64,000 nt of DNA from Conchocele bisecta (lineage: Eukaryota > Mollusca > Bivalvia > Lucinida > Thyasiridae). Every line of letters starts with the position of its first letter. Position 1 is the first letter of the stretch. Where the stretch lies: positions 31,554,462 through 31,618,461 of the forward strand of contig CM055271.1 of assembly GCA_029237695.1 (NCBI GenBank), given 5' to 3'. Under the pieces are notes generated by a model. The model ran no database searches, was not told the origin of the DNA, and saw only the letters and a list, made by a program, of their open reading frames with translations. This document shows, in pieces, positions 1 through 11,632 of the stretch. A program made the position numbers and the translations under genes.

Positions 1-291
1 GTGGGGTTAACCTCACAATGTAGCAACTTATTCCGTTATTTTCTTCCTTAACGATTCTCTTACGGAATAAATCGCATAATATGCAAATGAGCTAGCCATT
101 AGTTAATTATATTTGAAAAACACTTATCCAAGTGTCTTAAATAGGGCGGTGGCTGGGTTTCAGCACAACACAGCAACCTCACAATGTAGCTCTCGTAAGT
201 ACGGACGGACGGACGGACGGACAACCTGACTCCAGTATACCCCCCCTCAACTCGTTGCGGGGGGTATAAAAAATACGCCCGTTATACAATG
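1..291. repeat. Unclassified repeat end with GGAC tandem tract
   Basis: The segment carries a direct repeat of a motif reading cctcacaatgtagc (near 11 and 177), a short GGAC tandem tract (about 202-222) and a short inverted pair of C-rich and G-rich runs (about 240-266). GGAC runs also end the repeats near 26500, 26680 and 33810, so this is probably the end of an interspersed element. No coding signal is visible. Confidence 0.4.
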
Positions 292-700
292 TACACTCAT
301 TTAGTAATATTTATTTTACTGATAGTGACTTGCGGTGGTATCGGGCTATTTTCATATGTAAATGAGGCATGGTAGTTTTAAATTATTTATACTAATTAAA
401 GGCGTCACATGAAAAAAAAAATCGACAGATTATGAAGTCTGATCATTGCACATCAAACAATAAATACAGTCAATACATAGTAATGTCCGTTAACATTTTA
501 AGGAAACACGGTTATCGCCCCTGATATTAGTGTGGATATGTACGTCTGATATAAAATGTATAATAATGCCAATCAATACGGGGGTAATGATGAATTAATT
601 TCTTTGGCCAGAAAATGTCATATCTACAGAATATAACAAAACTATCGAATTTAATTCCTATACAAAACAGTTTGTACCTACTGAGTGGGCATGTACCTTT
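292..700 (+). mobile_element. Family I MITE, truncated copy
   Basis: It matches the copies at 6848-7350 (opposite strand) and 50851-51797. Its right end carries the shared terminal motif (…gtgggcatgtacct…), but the left terminal inverted repeat is missing. The internal 21-bp segment that is massively amplified in the 51-kb copy is present here only once, near 484-505. No transposase is encoded. Confidence 0.65.
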
Positions 701-761
701 AATATATGTATATACATACATTGTAAATGTTCCAAAATTGTACTGCAGCAAGGGCGTCATC

Positions 762-764
762 TGT

Positions 765-796
<32 letters not shown>
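762..796. repeat. GT/poly-G simple repeat
   Basis: A short GT microsatellite is followed by a run of about 17 G. It is low-complexity sequence with no gene. Confidence 0.8.
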
Positions 797-882
797 GTCC
801 GTACGAACCCCCCTTTTTGAGCCAACATGATTTTTTTTAAAACTAAAAATGGCAAAAATACAAAAATATATTTTTGTGTGCG

Positions 883-931
883 AGTGAGTAAATAGGGTTT
901 AACGTCCGCTTTTCTGACATAGAGGTACAAA
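883..931 (-). repeat. Truncated SINE-1 fragment
   Basis: About 50 bp matches the tail-proximal end of SINE-1 (full copies at 15859, 39031, 39653 and 44936), including the degenerate GAGT tail and the motif tttaacgtccgcttttctg. The rest of the element is absent, which fits 5' truncation typical of target-primed insertion. Confidence 0.6.
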
Positions 932-1095
932 ATGGCCGCCGAAGTCCATTATTTTGCTACATATTTTCTTGCTGATAGCTAATTAGGTAACTGTCACATT
1001 CCAGAATGACATTCTTTAATACAAGAGAGAAGCTTGAGTAGTATTAGCAATATATATTGATGGCTATCACATTAGAACATTAGAAGAGAGAAGTT

Positions 1096-1600
1096 GATGA
1101 AGTTGTCCAAGTATGGTTGGTGTAGGGCCAGGAGTATTCCATATACAAGCTTGACTATAAACCTTAACCAAGTTTGAGTACAAACCTTAACCAAGGGGAA
1201 ATAAGTAAGTAATTCAAGGTTAAATGTAGGTCAAGGTAAAATATAGGTTAGGGGTTATTGATGTACATCCCTATGAGAAAAGATTGTCCAAGTATGGTGT
1301 CTGTATGCACAATAATATTCCATCTACAAGCTTGACTAAAAACCTTAACCAAGGTTGACTAAAAGCCTTAACCAAGGTCGACTAAAAACCTTAACCAATG
1401 GGAATTAACTAAGTAATTTAAGGTTAAATGTAGGTCAATGTCAAATATAGGTCAGGGTTTGTTTATGTACATCACTAGGAGATGAAGTTGTCCAAGTATG
1501 GTGGGTGTAGGGCCAGGAGTATTGCATATACAAGCGTGACTAAAAACCTTAACCAAGGGGAAATAACTAAGTAATCCAAGGGTAAAAGTAGGTCCGACGC
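1096..1600. repeat. About 190-bp direct repeats, 3 units
   Basis: Three imperfect units each contain a segment reading gttgtccaagtatggt, followed by several 'aaccttaaccaagg' subrepeats and 'aggttaaatgtaggtcaa'. The starts lie near 1096, 1285 and 1485. No open frame or known domain was found. Confidence 0.7.
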
Positions 1601-1670
1601 CTGGGTGACTACATAAGCTCTAACTATTCTTCGAATAGTCAAGCTAAACATAGAATACAGGCTTCACATT

Positions 1671-2160
1671 ACATAGGATACATTTTCCCATGACCGGAAT
1701 ATTGTCAACTCATAGGGAAAGGTACCTTATGATCATTGACACCAGCCTAGGAATGCTGGTTAATAATGTTATAAGGTACATTGTCCCATGAACTGAATAT
1801 TGTCAACTCAGGAATATGTATATTATGATAATTGACATCAGCCTAGCTATGCTGGTTGAGAATTTTATAAGGTACCTTTTCTCATGAACTGAATATGGCC
1901 ACCTCATAGGAAAATGTACCTTATGATAATTGACACCAGCCTAGCTGTGCTGGTTTGCAATTTCATAAGGTACATTTACCCATGAACTGAATATGGCCAA
2001 CTCCTAGGAAAGTGTACCTTATGATGATGGGCACCAGCCTATGAAATTCTCAACCAGCATAGCCGATACATAAGCTACGTTTTACTATAACTGAATATTG
2101 CCGACTCATAGGAAAATTTACCTTATGATAATGGATCAGTCTAGCGCTGCGGCTTGTAAT
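1671..2160. repeat. About 98-bp satellite-like repeat, 5 units
   Basis: Units begin near 1676, 1773, 1869, 1967 and 2066. Each contains 'aaggtacattttcccatgaac', a segment resembling 'actcataggaaa', then 'accttatgataattgac' and 'accagcctagctatgctggtt'. The last segment can form a small stem (accagc…gctggt) in every unit. Unit divergence is modest. Confidence 0.75.
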
Positions 2161-2470
2161 TTTACCAGTACCATTATCAAAATCTGAAATCAGCAGACCT
2201 GAGGAAATAATTTAGGAAATGTCATTTTGTCAGGTACGTCTTTCCTACGAGCTGTTTATTCTCATCTGGTGGCTGAAGATAAACAGTTTGATTGGGAGAG
2301 CCAGAGTACATCTCTTGCTCAACCACACAAAGTGCTTTATAAATCTCAAAATAATTTTTGGTGAACCCGAGTACAACTCTTGCTCATCTATCTGCTTTAT
2401 GTTTGGAATGAGATTTTGTGTAAATACTGATATATGTTAGAATCATGTAGCCTGATCTAATGCCAGATCC
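2161..2470. other. Unannotated spacer
   Basis: I see no repeat shared with the rest of the window, no credible open frame and no splice-flanked exon here. Confidence 0.4.
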
Positions 2471-2633
2471 AGGGGGGCCGTTGCATTACATTTCGTAAGA
2501 CTAAAATGTTTGTAAGTGCAAATTTAGGATCGTCTGTAAATTTAAATTGATGGATTTACATTTATTGAGTATAGGCTCATAATTTTGCACTTACGAACAT
2601 TTTAGTCGTGCAAAGTTTAGTGAAACGCACCCC
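2471..2633. mobile_element. Family B foldback MITE, internally deleted copy
   Basis: Both ends carry the family B terminal inverted repeat (actaaaatgtt…gtaagtgcaaattta on the left and its inverse on the right). The central palindrome found in the 25-kb and 60-kb copies is largely lost. It has no coding capacity. Confidence 0.7.
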
Positions 2634-3297
2634 TGTACACTGGTAGACCAAATTACTCTCCACCAGGATGCAGGATGATCTGGGTCTATGCTGTTAGTCA
2701 ACCCCGACTTGTTTATTCTGCTATTATAAAACGTTCTGAGCATGTTCTCAAACATTTGTAATCAAATCAGACAGTTGGATTGGTCGAGACTGAGCCTCAA
2801 TCACGTGCTCAGTAACTTTTATAAACTCGGACCCAGGTATTGTAAAACTTTCTGCACATTAACTCTAATCTTGTTCAGTTTGATTTGTAGAGACGGAGGT
2901 CAACTCAAACTCAACCAATATAACGGTTTGAATTATGATTCAAGCTCGGCTGCATGTGTAGACTGTTTTATAACCATATGAATGCGCGGGGGGTGGTGGG
3001 CAAATATTGTCGTCAGCCGTTTCTTCAACATTGTTTTTAATAAAAATATGTCTTGCCGGCACATACAAATCAGCTCCTATGGAGATGAGTCTAAGGTGCT
3101 GATCAAGCATGTTTCATTGAAAACAATAGAACAAAGACAACAGTAGACGACACATGCTACTCCGTGTTGGACGGAATAAACACAGGACCTGGGCACATGA
3201 GGAAGAAAATATATGCTGATAAACAAACACAAAAGAATAAAAAATACATTTAATTGTCTTGCAAATGTAATATATAAACAAATGGACAAATGCACGC
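2634..3297. other. Unannotated spacer
   Basis: Short open frames on both strands have no recognisable domain and lack splice signals. I see no repeat copy beyond short motifs. Confidence 0.4.
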
Positions 3298-3542
3298 TTA
3301 ACCCTTAGACACTACTCACAACAATTTTCGTCTGCTGTTGTTTATATCTTGCCTTATTTCTCAATAAAAACATGTTTTGACAGCACTTCAGAATCATTTC
3401 CATTGGAAATGATTCTGAAGTGCTGTCAAAGCATGTTGTAAATTATTATAAAGTACTGTCAAAGCATGTTTTTGATGATACAAATGGAAATAGAAAATAA
3501 CAGCAGACGACAAAAAAATTAAGATAGCGGTCTAAGGGTTAA
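3298..3542. mobile_element. Family 1 MITE (TTAACCCTTA ends)
   Basis: The terminal inverted repeats start ttaacccttaga and end ctaagggttaa. Subterminal 'cgtctgctgtt' and 'aacagcagacg' are in inverted orientation, and there is a central palindrome (ttcagaatcatttccattgg and its inverse). At least ten copies occur in the window. No transposase is present, so it is presumably mobilised in trans by a DNA transposon. Confidence 0.85.
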
Positions 3543-3776
3543 ATGCACAGGCATATGTAAAACACAAATTTGACAAACATTTGCCACAATTCAGGATTAC
3601 GTATGACCCTGCCCATGAAATACACGTAACAGTCATGTGTACTATCTTCAAACATTTAGAGTCAGTTTCAGTAACAGCAGACATTTTATTTTTAATTGTA
3701 AATGTTAGAGGCAAACCAGCTGAAAATCGGGAATTTACGATGTTTACAATTGTAGATCCTGATCACACAGTAATAC

Positions 3777-4035
3777 TACCAGTCTTATAAATAGGTTACC
3801 AAACTTGGGAAATCATGAGTGATTTCCCTTAGAACAATTTCCTGGGCATCATCAGTGTTAGAATTGGCAGAATTTGTCGGTTTGACGCCACGATGCTTAG
3901 TTTAAACTAAGAAAAGTGATGTGAAACCGACAATTCTCACCCAGTCTATTGTCAACGATGCCACAGTAATGCATGTAGTTCTAAGGGAAATTACTCATGA
4001 TTTTCCCAGTTTTGTAATCTATTTATATAACTGGT
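3777..4035. mobile_element. Family S MITE-like inverted repeat
   Basis: Left end ccagtcttataaataggttac and right end …ctatttatataactgg are imperfect inverse copies. The similarity continues inward (aaatcatgagtgatttccctta against taagggaaattactcatgat). A second, interrupted copy spans about 13238-14048. Confidence 0.7.
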
Positions 4036-4526
4036 CTATTTCGTGACAATGGAAAGGAATGGAATGGTGCCTAACGGCCCATCAACACAAAAGCGTATCA
4101 TTTAGGGCCAAGCAATGTCGATGAAGAATAAAAATAATAGTAAAATAGTATGTTAGATGTGGTAAGCAATCAGACAGTAAAATATGATAAACAATATAAA
4201 TGAGCACCATGTATACAATGATAAAAATATAGAAATGAGAAACAGTATTCTGTGACAAACTGGCGAACAGTGTATGGCTACATCGAGTGCAAACAACGTA
4301 ATATCCCTATTGTAAGTCGGTGTCCAAGTTGTACTTTACAATATCTTTATTGTTATTAAAAGAAAAAGGATTTATTAATTTATGGAGAAAACTCAAAACG
4401 TAATATAAACACAACTTGACTACATGTAGTTTGTGAATCATGGAGTATCCCAATAAATGTGGCTGTGACTGGAGAAACGGTGCATCTGCACAGTTCAACA
4501 GTCCATCAATGATTTTGATTTCATTT
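4036..4526. other. Spacer with a weak SINE-2-like fragment
   Basis: Near 4060-4110 a degraded stretch resembles the SINE-2 tail region ('taacggcccatcaaca…'). The rest is unassigned and has no gene. Confidence 0.35.
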
Positions 4527-4980
4527 GATTTATTGGTGTTCCACGGCCTATCAACAGATACAGTCATTTCGATCCCGCATTTAACCTGCTGCATTGGAGG
4601 GTGGATATTTACATACAAATGTATATTTAGCCCCGACATTCGAAAACCGGACCTGTAGCCTATTTCACCAACATTGCAAAGTATACTTTGAGGGAGAAAT
4701 TTTCAATTTTAGGATAAATTTATAAATTTTTATTATACTGAATTTATTACATTATCACAGCCATTTTGGCTGTGATAATGTAATACATGTAAATTCAGTA
4801 TAATAATTCTGCATAGTTTTAATCATCAACTATATGCAATCCTTAGTTCTGTATGAAATAATGCATTTCGGAAAAAGAAATGATTACTGCCTCAAAGTAT
4901 ACTTTGCTAGATAAGTATACCGGTACTTTGCAATTTTGATGAAATCGGCTACTGGTGCCAGGTCCATACCACACCAAAGT
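4527..4980 (-). mobile_element. SINE-2 copy split by a family C element
   Basis: The 4527-4654 part carries the SINE-2 diagnostic segments (ggcctatcaacag, cgatcccgcatttaacctgctgcattgg, a degraded 'cagccctgaaattag'). SINE-2 sequence resumes after the nested element at 4953 (ggtgccaggtccatacc). The poly-TTTG side lies to the left, so the element reads on the minus strand. Confidence 0.7.
4655..4952. mobile_element. Family C MITE
   Basis: The terminal inverted repeats are gtagcctatttcaccaac… and …gatgaaatcggctac. Subterminal aaagtatactt blocks face each other, and a central perfect palindrome contains tacattatcacagccattt and its inverse. It is nested in SINE-2. Other copies are at 7648, 10749, 53080 and 54605. 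Confidence 0.85.
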
Positions 4981-5116
4981 CCATCAATGAAACATCCGCC
5001 ATGCTTCCAACAGGTAATATAGATCGTTATCAGACTACAGGTGTGTGTTATTGATCAAGAGCTACACTGGTTACAAATCCCGTATGTCCCATTTCTCCAG
5101 TCACAGCCACATATGA
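4981..5116. mobile_element. Family E MITE fragment
   Basis: This is the right half of family E: 'ccatcaatgaaaca', 'aggtaatatagatcgttatcag', 'gagctacactggt' and the terminal 'ctccagtcacagccacata'. The left half is missing. Confidence 0.65.
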
Positions 5117-5165
5117 GTGTTATGCGTGATCCACAATGACATACATGTGCTTACAGTGTTTGCGA

Positions 5166-5754
5166 CTACTGTCTGTTTCACGAAACCTGCTCAAATTTTA
5201 CGGCCGTATAAAGAATGCAAAAACAATATTTTCTTTGATATTAAATTTTATCAAAATTTAAGAACGAGTCTTCTTTTTATTTCGAGAAATTCGGTCAAAT
5301 ATTGATTTTATTACGAAAAATTAATTTGTTTATGGGAATTTAACATGGGGGAAAAAGGAGGGGGAAAAAGAAGGTTGAGGAGTAAAAAAACGAAAATATT
5401 TGGAAATTGACTCCGAAACCTAGCTAGATAGCTTGGAAATAATCTAAGAAAACAAGTTAAATTTTGAAAATCGGTCCAGTATTTCTGAAATTATAAAAAT
5501 TTCCCCATGTTAAAATGTCTATGGGGATTTAACATGGGGAAATTGTTTTTTCCACTTTTTCCCCCCATGTTAAATTCCCATAGACAAATCAATTTTTCGT
5601 AATAAAATCAATATTTGACCGGATTTCACGAAATAAAAAGAAGGCTCATTCTTAAGTTTTCATTTAACTTAATATTATCGAAATAAATATTGTGTTTGAA
5701 TTGTTTATATAGATGTAAAATTTGGGCAGCTTTCGTGAAACAGACAGTAGTGTA
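5166..5754. mobile_element. Family J long-arm foldback element
   Basis: The ends are ctactgtctgtttcacga and its inverse, with arms of roughly 200 bp that stay complementary through 'aaaacaatatt', 'cttctttttatttcg' and 'ttcccatag/ctatggga'. The centre is purine- and pyrimidine-rich. Copies lie at 54060-54592 and 56150-56685. It is non-coding. Confidence 0.75.
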
Positions 5755-5850
5755 GATCCATATCCAGCTGCCGGAGTGTGCTAGATGATCAAGAGCAACA
5801 CTGGTCATAAACTCAATAAGCCCATTTGTTGTCATGGTCAGTTTTGGTCG
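5755..5850. mobile_element. Family E MITE fragment
   Basis: A short segment (gtagatccatatccag … caagagcaacactggtcat … aagcccattt) matches the right half of family E directly beside the family J end. Confidence 0.5.
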
Positions 5851-6026
5851 GCCTCCAACCTCCCCTTATAGCCGCCCTGTCACGTCCATGTAGTAATTTT
5901 GTATACATTTATCAATAGTTAATAATAATTTGTGGCTGTGACTGGAGAAATTGGGCTTATAGGAATTGCAACCAGTGTAGCTACGGAGAAAATGACACAT
6001 TCGTGTGGCCTGATAACGATCTATAT

Positions 6027-6505
6027 TATAGGAATGAATGGCCTTTTTGTGGAATTTATCGGGGTATAAACTTGGAAAAGTCGCGGGAATACTGGACGAT
6101 AAAAATAAACAATTGGCGAAAAAAAAAGACAATTTTCGAAAAAAAATCTTTTTTTTCTTCTTTTTTTTCGATTTAAATTTCGATTTTTTTATTTTCCCCA
6201 GCGGAATCCCTGGTATAAATTTGGAAAAGTCGCGGGAATACTGCAGTATTCCCGCAACTTTTCCAAGTTTATATCCCAGATAAATTCCACAAAAAGGCCT
6301 TTCATTCCTTATAATTCCAGCATTTGAAATAAATCATCAATAAAATGTGTTTATTTTCCGTTTTCTTAAGAATTATTTTAAATGCGCCTCATGGTTATGG
6401 AAAGTAGTTCGGAGTGGGAGTTTACTGGGATATAAATTTTGGACAGAGACTTGCTACGAGCCAATCAAATGTTAGGGAATTGTGTAAATATTTTTGTGCA
6501 GGACA
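6027..6505. mobile_element. Family D foldback element, split copy
   Basis: It contains 'aggaatgaatggcctttttgtgg', 'ggaaaagtcgcgggaatact' and the inverse arm, followed by the unique arm seen in the 29-kb, 37-kb, 49-kb and 58-kb copies (aaaacggaaaataaacacattt reversed here). Confidence 0.75.
6095..6213. mobile_element. Family M element (half) nested in D
   Basis: The segment from caattggcgaaaa to ttttccccagcggaatccctgg matches one arm of the 11449-11632 palindromic element. It interrupts family D, whose sequence resumes immediately after. Confidence 0.65.
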
Positions 6506-6847
6506 GGTGATTCACTGATGGAATAGCAAACAGTGCAGATCCTGATCAGACTGTGCGGATGCACAGGCTGATCTGGATCTACACTGGTCACAAAACCGAG
6601 CCGGCCCCATTTTTTCAGTCACAGCCATAATTAATATTACTGTTTTGTTGAATGAATCATGAACCTATTTATTTATGCATAATTATATATTTTCTAGTTA
6701 CTGTTTTGTCACATCTAAATGAATATCTGTATTTTATTTTTGTTTTTGCTTCGTTTATTGAATTTTATTTTTTCCTTTTTATTGTTGTTTCGTTTAATGA
6801 ATTGTAATTGCATCTTGTTTGCTATGTTTGCTAGTGGATTGTACCTA

Positions 6848-7350
6848 AAGGTACATGCCCACTCAGTAGCCACAAAATGTTCTCTATAGGAATTAAATCA
6901 GAGATATTTTTGTATATTCTGTAGATATGAATTTTTTTTGCAAAATAAACATTCATTCACCATTAACCCACGTATTGATTGGCATTATTATACATTTTAT
7001 ATCAGACGTAAATTTCCACACTGATATCAGGGGCGATAACCGTGTTTCCTTAAAATGTTAACGGACATTACTATTTATTCTCTGCATTTATTTTTGATGC
7101 GCAATGATCATAATTTATAATCTGTCGAAAATATTATTTTTTCAGGTGACACATTTACATGTAATTAGTATAAATAATTGAAAAATATCATGCCTCGTTT
7201 GCATATGAAAATAGCCCGATACCACAGCGAGTCACTATCAGTAAAAACATATTACTAAATTATTTTATCTGTATGTTGGGCACCCAGTATAGTTATTTAA
7301 TTCCTATAAAGAAGGTTTTGTCATGTGCCTATCGAGTGGGAATGTACGTT
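6848..7350 (-). mobile_element. Family I MITE
   Basis: The terminal repeats are aggtacatgcccactcagt on the left and an imperfect inverse (…gagtgggaatgtacgtt) on the right. Internal sequence matches the 292-700 and 50851-51797 copies in the opposite orientation. The 21-bp segment amplified at 51 kb is present once here (near 7043-7065). Confidence 0.75.
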
Positions 7351-7465
7351 TAACTCTGACAATTCTGAATTAAATTTTGTCATCTCCTGTTATTTTTTAT
7401 ATTTTCCATTTTACAAGATGAAAACATGTTTGACAGTACATGTGAATCATCTCTTATCGTTATTT

Positions 7466-8005
7466 GTGGCTGTGACTGGAGAAATTGGGCTTATGAGTTT
7501 AGCGATGAGTACATCCAGATCAGCCTATACATCCACACAATCTGGTCAGCATCTGTACTGTTCGCCATTCGATCAATGAAACACCTGCCATGCTTCTAGC
7601 AAGCAATATAGATCGCTATCAGGCTACAGACGTGTGCTAATTGATCAGTAGCCTATTTCACCAACATTGCAAAGTATACTTATCTAGCAAAGTATACTTT
7701 GAGGGAGAAATTTTCAATTTTGGGATAAATTTATTAATTTTTATCATACTGAATTTATTACATTATCACAGCCATTTTGGCTGTGATAATGTAATAAATT
7801 CAGTATAATAAGTCTGCATACTTTTAATCATCAACTATATGCAGTCGTTAGTTCTATATGACATAATGCATTTCGGGAAAAATAAATGATTACTCTCTAA
7901 AAGTATACTTTGCTAGAAAAGTACACTTTGCAATGTTGGTGAAATAGGCTACAGGAGCTACACTGGTCATAAACCCCATTTCTCCAGTCACTGCCACATA
8001 CATGT
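7466..8005. mobile_element. Family E MITE with nested family C
   Basis: Left end gtggctgtgactggagaaat at about 7466 and right end ctccagtcactgccacata at about 7987 are inverse copies. Family C (7648-7952) interrupts the right half. Confidence 0.75.
7648..7952. mobile_element. Family C MITE
   Basis: Complete copy with gtagcctatttcaccaac and …gtgaaataggctac ends, inverted aaagtatactt blocks and the tacattatcacagcc central palindrome. It is nested in family E. Confidence 0.85.
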
Positions 8006-8108
8006 ATATGGTCGGCCTCCAACCTCCCCTCACAGCCGCCCTGTCTCCGCCAAGTAGGTTCCGCATAGAATTAGCAAAATATCAAATAATAATTTATACG
8101 ATCCTTCA

Positions 8109-8240
8109 TTAATCACAAACCCACTCTTCCAACATTTTGGCTGAAGGTCTGTATCAAGGAATTGGTTGTCTACATTCTAATATTACTAATTCCTTGATAA
8201 AGGGCTTGGACCGAAATGTTGGAACAGTGGGTTCATCATT
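8109..8240. repeat. Imperfect palindrome
   Basis: The arms are 'acccactcttccaacatttt…tatcaaggaatt' and 'aattccttgata…aaatgttggaacagtgggtt', facing each other around a short loop. A plus-strand frame from 8137 runs through it, but I see no domain and regard it as chance. Confidence 0.65.
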
Positions 8241-8342
8241 TATGAAGTATTGTTCAGAAAATCTGAATTACTGTACAAACTTGCAAATAATAATAATTGT
8301 ATATTTTGTTGTTGTGTTGTTTAATTATATTTATTTGAAGGT

Positions 8343-8612
8343 AATTCCAGCACACAAATATTTACACAATTCCCTAACATTTGATTGGCCCGTAGCAAGT
8401 CTCTGACCAAAATGTATATCCCAGTAAACTCCCACACCGAACTACTTTCCGCAACCGTGAGGCGCAGTTAAAATAATTCTTAAGAAAACGGAAAATAAAC
8501 ACATTTTCTTGATGAATTTATTTCAAATGCTGGAATTATAAGGAATGAATGGCCTTTTTGTGGAATTTATCGGGGATATAAACTTGGAAAAGTCGCGGGA
8601 ATATCTACGAAG
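8343..8612. mobile_element. Family D element, one arm
   Basis: It matches the left arm of the 29077-29430 copy, from 'attccagcacaca' through 'cggaaaataaacacatttt' to 'cttggaaaagtcgcgggaat', then stops before the turn of the hairpin. Confidence 0.75.
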
Positions 8613-8698
8613 TTTTGAAATTACTTGTTTAATGTTTTTATCTTCAACTTTCATTTTAATTACTAAATGTTTTGAGTACTTGTCTGTAAATTGTTTTA

Positions 8699-8890
8699 TA
8701 GCCTTATGGGCTTTGTGACCAACGTAGACCCAGATCAGCCAGCATATTTGATCAGGGTCTACACCATTCAGTCAGTGAAACACCCATCTTGTTGACAAAC
8801 AATGCAGATCTTTATCAGACTGCGGCCGTGTGCTAGTGGATCAGGAGATAGACTGGCCACAAATGTCATAAAACCCATATATCCATCACA
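8699..8890. mobile_element. Family E MITE, diverged
   Basis: It shares 'gaccaacgtagacccagatcagcc', 'atcagggtctacaccattc', 'agtgaaacacccatctt' and 'ctagtggatcaggag' with other E copies. The termini are decayed. Confidence 0.5.
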
Positions 8891-9615
8891 TATGAGACAA
8901 TGCTGATACTTCCTGTTATGAGGTTACACTACACAACCGCCTACATTAATCTTGCCCAGCTTATCAATGTTTCTAACATGCCAAATCGCAAATCAACCAA
9001 TTTGATTGTCTGAGCCTGAGTTGTTGCACAGCTCAGGCTCAGCCATTGAAGCTGCTTGACTTCAACCACAATATTCAAGTATTCTGCAATAAATAAATTG
9101 ACAAATGTTGGCAAGATTAGCGCAGATGGAGTTGTACTGGGTAGAACCAGTACTCATACATTTTTGAAGATAGAAATATTTGTATGCACGGTGTTTACTA
9201 CCAATCGCTATGGATGTGTAATGCATAATGTGAGGTTCGGGCGGCAGACTTGCTAACATTGCAAGAAAATCAGAATAAAAACCCAAATTTAAAATGACTT
9301 CAGTTCATTATCTTGGAGTTGGCAATTTCATGTCGTAGCTAGACACAAATACCCAAGAAGCAGTTTCCTTTTTGACAAGTAAAACAACCAGTTATTGCCG
9401 AATGGTTGCCATGTCACTGTATACATCGCATACAAGTTGAACCTGATGAAAAATGCTTGTCCAGAAATGACACGACGGCCAATCAAGAATAACCAGAGAA
9501 TAGCAAGATGGTAATGAATTCCCAGCGTATAGTGAAAGTAAGAGACATTTATGTCACTACATGCATACCGACCAACTCTCAAAATACATTTGATATATTT
9601 TTTTCAGTAATGCAC
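8891..9615. other. Unannotated spacer
   Basis: Only short open frames are present, and none has a domain I recognise. A weak palindrome (gcctgagttgttgcacagctcaggc) lies near 9012-9036. Confidence 0.35.
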
Positions 9616-9690
9616 ATAGTGGAACCTCTCTAAACCGGACACCCTGGCAAGCCAGGGTATCCGGTTCAGAGAGGTACCACTACACAACAT
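9616..9690. mobile_element. Family F short hairpin element
   Basis: The arms 'agtggaacctctctaaaccgg' and 'ccggttcagagaggtaccact' pair around 'acaccctgg…ccagggtat'. Related elements lie at 47936, 49498, 52094 and 60110, and a terminal fragment abuts an XAB2 splice donor. Confidence 0.75.
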
Positions 9691-10748
9691 ACAACATCCA
9701 GTTTACCACCAGTGTAGACCCAGATTTTCACGCAAGCACGGGCATTTGGATCTGGACCGGCCGGATTACACGGGTTGTAAACAGAAAGCTGATGCATTGT
9801 CATACATTACGGTATTCCTTTACTTATCCTATATACATTCCTCAATAAAAATGAAAAACAAAAAAAATGGTGAAAATATGTTAGGTGCATAAATATGAGA
9901 AAAGCTATAGGAAAAGTAAAGGATTTAAATAAATTAAGAACATTTTTTTTTCTTCAAATTTATATGAATTTTTTTATTTTATTAATTTATGTTGTTACCG
10001 CTCATTTATCAAATGTGCAGTCACAACATAATACTTTTATCAATTTTGCTTTTGAATCAGTAGATATGCTATAAAATAAGTGACAGGACATGTTTCAGAC
10101 TTTCGGGAATTCACCACCAGCTCACCGGGCTCTGACCACTCTAGCGCGTCCCCCGTTTCATTTCTGGCCAACCATTTCTCCCCAGACTCGGTGTGTATGC
10201 CATATAGATGGCGGCATGGAAAACATCAGGAAACAACGGACTGTTTTATTGATAAAAAGGAGAGCGTTTGATGAATATCTGTGTAGTAAAAATGAAATCA
10301 ATTCATATACAATACTCTAAATTTCTCATTAAATTTTGTCTTTTTGAAACCATGTTTTTGATTTACAACATTCTATAATTCTATAATATATTTTAAGGGG
10401 TTATTGGAAGAATACGTCCACTAACCTCTTTGTATTAGCATGACCGGTCGTCGTAGGGGGTCACATGAGACATATACACACCATTGGTAATAAAATACAA
10501 GTATTTCAGCTCCAAAAATGTAAGATACAACAAGGCGATCGCCAGCGAATGTCTCGCCCATGGAAGGTCAAGGTCACCCGGATGGTCATGACTGTGTGGA
10601 AGCTATCGATGATGTTTGGTAATGATCCAAATGCTCAACATTTGGACGTACGTCGATAATGTTTGACGCCAGAATTGTGACCTCTGTCTCAATGTCCACT
10701 AACGTGGGTGAGACAAAAACTGTACATGAGTAGCTTTAGTCAAGATCA
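9691..10748. other. Unannotated spacer
   Basis: I found no named repeat and no exon. The frames near 10080-10320 and 10465-10659 overlap in several phases, lack introns or domains, and look like chance. Confidence 0.35.
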
Positions 10749-11016
10749 GTAGCCGATTTCATAAAAATTGCAAAGTATACTTTGAGGGAGAAATTTTCAA
10801 CTTAAAAATAAATTTATTAATTTTTATTATACTGAATTTAAATGGCTGTGATAATGTAATAAATTCAATATAATAATTCTGCATACTTTTAATCATAAAT
10901 ATATGCATTCGTTAGTTCTATATGAATTAATGCATTTCGGGAAAAATAAATGATTACTCCCTCAAAGTATACTTTGCTAGAAAAGTATTCTTTGCAATTT
11001 TGATGAAATAGGCTAC
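10749..11016. mobile_element. Family C MITE, slightly deleted
   Basis: Ends gtagccgatttc and …gatgaaataggctac, inverted aaagtatactt blocks. One arm of the central tacattatcacagcc palindrome is shortened. Confidence 0.8.
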
Positions 11017-11448
11017 AGAGTGTACACAGACTGATATCTGTTAGAGTTGCTGACAGTGTAGATCCAGCAGCCGGCTCATATTTCCATTTTTCTGATTAAT
11101 ATATAGGATATTCATATTTTTGCAACGAATATGACATATATGGACATGTCACACCACGAGATATGAATATTCTATTTATTATATACCGCTCCATGCAAAC
11201 TAGCAGTTTGTTATCATGTATACGGTAATGAGTGTGTATTTGCAGCCTATTTGCAGTCCGGCACTGCAGATATAGATAGCGAAAGTAGTCGTGTTTTCAC
11301 CGGAAGTTGTTTATTTCATCGATGAGAACATAAAAAAATTATGACTTTTATTTACATCGTATAACTATGTATTTCTGTAGATACATATTTTGTAATGGTA
11401 ACTTGTGAATTTATTTTTAGATAAGGATGACTATGAAGGACCTTAACC

Positions 11449-11632
11449 CAGAGATTCCGCTGGGGAAAATAAAAAAAATTGCCACTTCAAAAAAAATAAA
11501 TAATTGGCGATAAAAAATTACAATTTTCAAAAGAAAACAATTTTGTTTTATTTTTTTTCCGAAAATTGTCGAATATCGCCAATTGTTTATTTTTATCACC
11601 AATTGCGAAAGTGGCGATCGCCAGCGGAATCC
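11449..11632. mobile_element. Family M palindromic element
   Basis: The ends agattccgctgg and ccagcggaatccctg are inverse copies. The arms are A-rich and T-rich with 'aattggcgataaaaa' and its inverse. Half copies occur at 6095 and 50770. Confidence 0.75.

Larger units (their letters stand above)
5930..6630. mobile_element. Family E MITE carrying nested D and M elements
   Basis: The ends are gtggctgtgactggagaaat and …tcagtcacagcca, in inverted orientation. The middle (about 6027-6505) is a family D insertion, itself split by family M at about 6095-6213. The order of insertion is therefore E, then D, then M. Confidence 0.75.
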
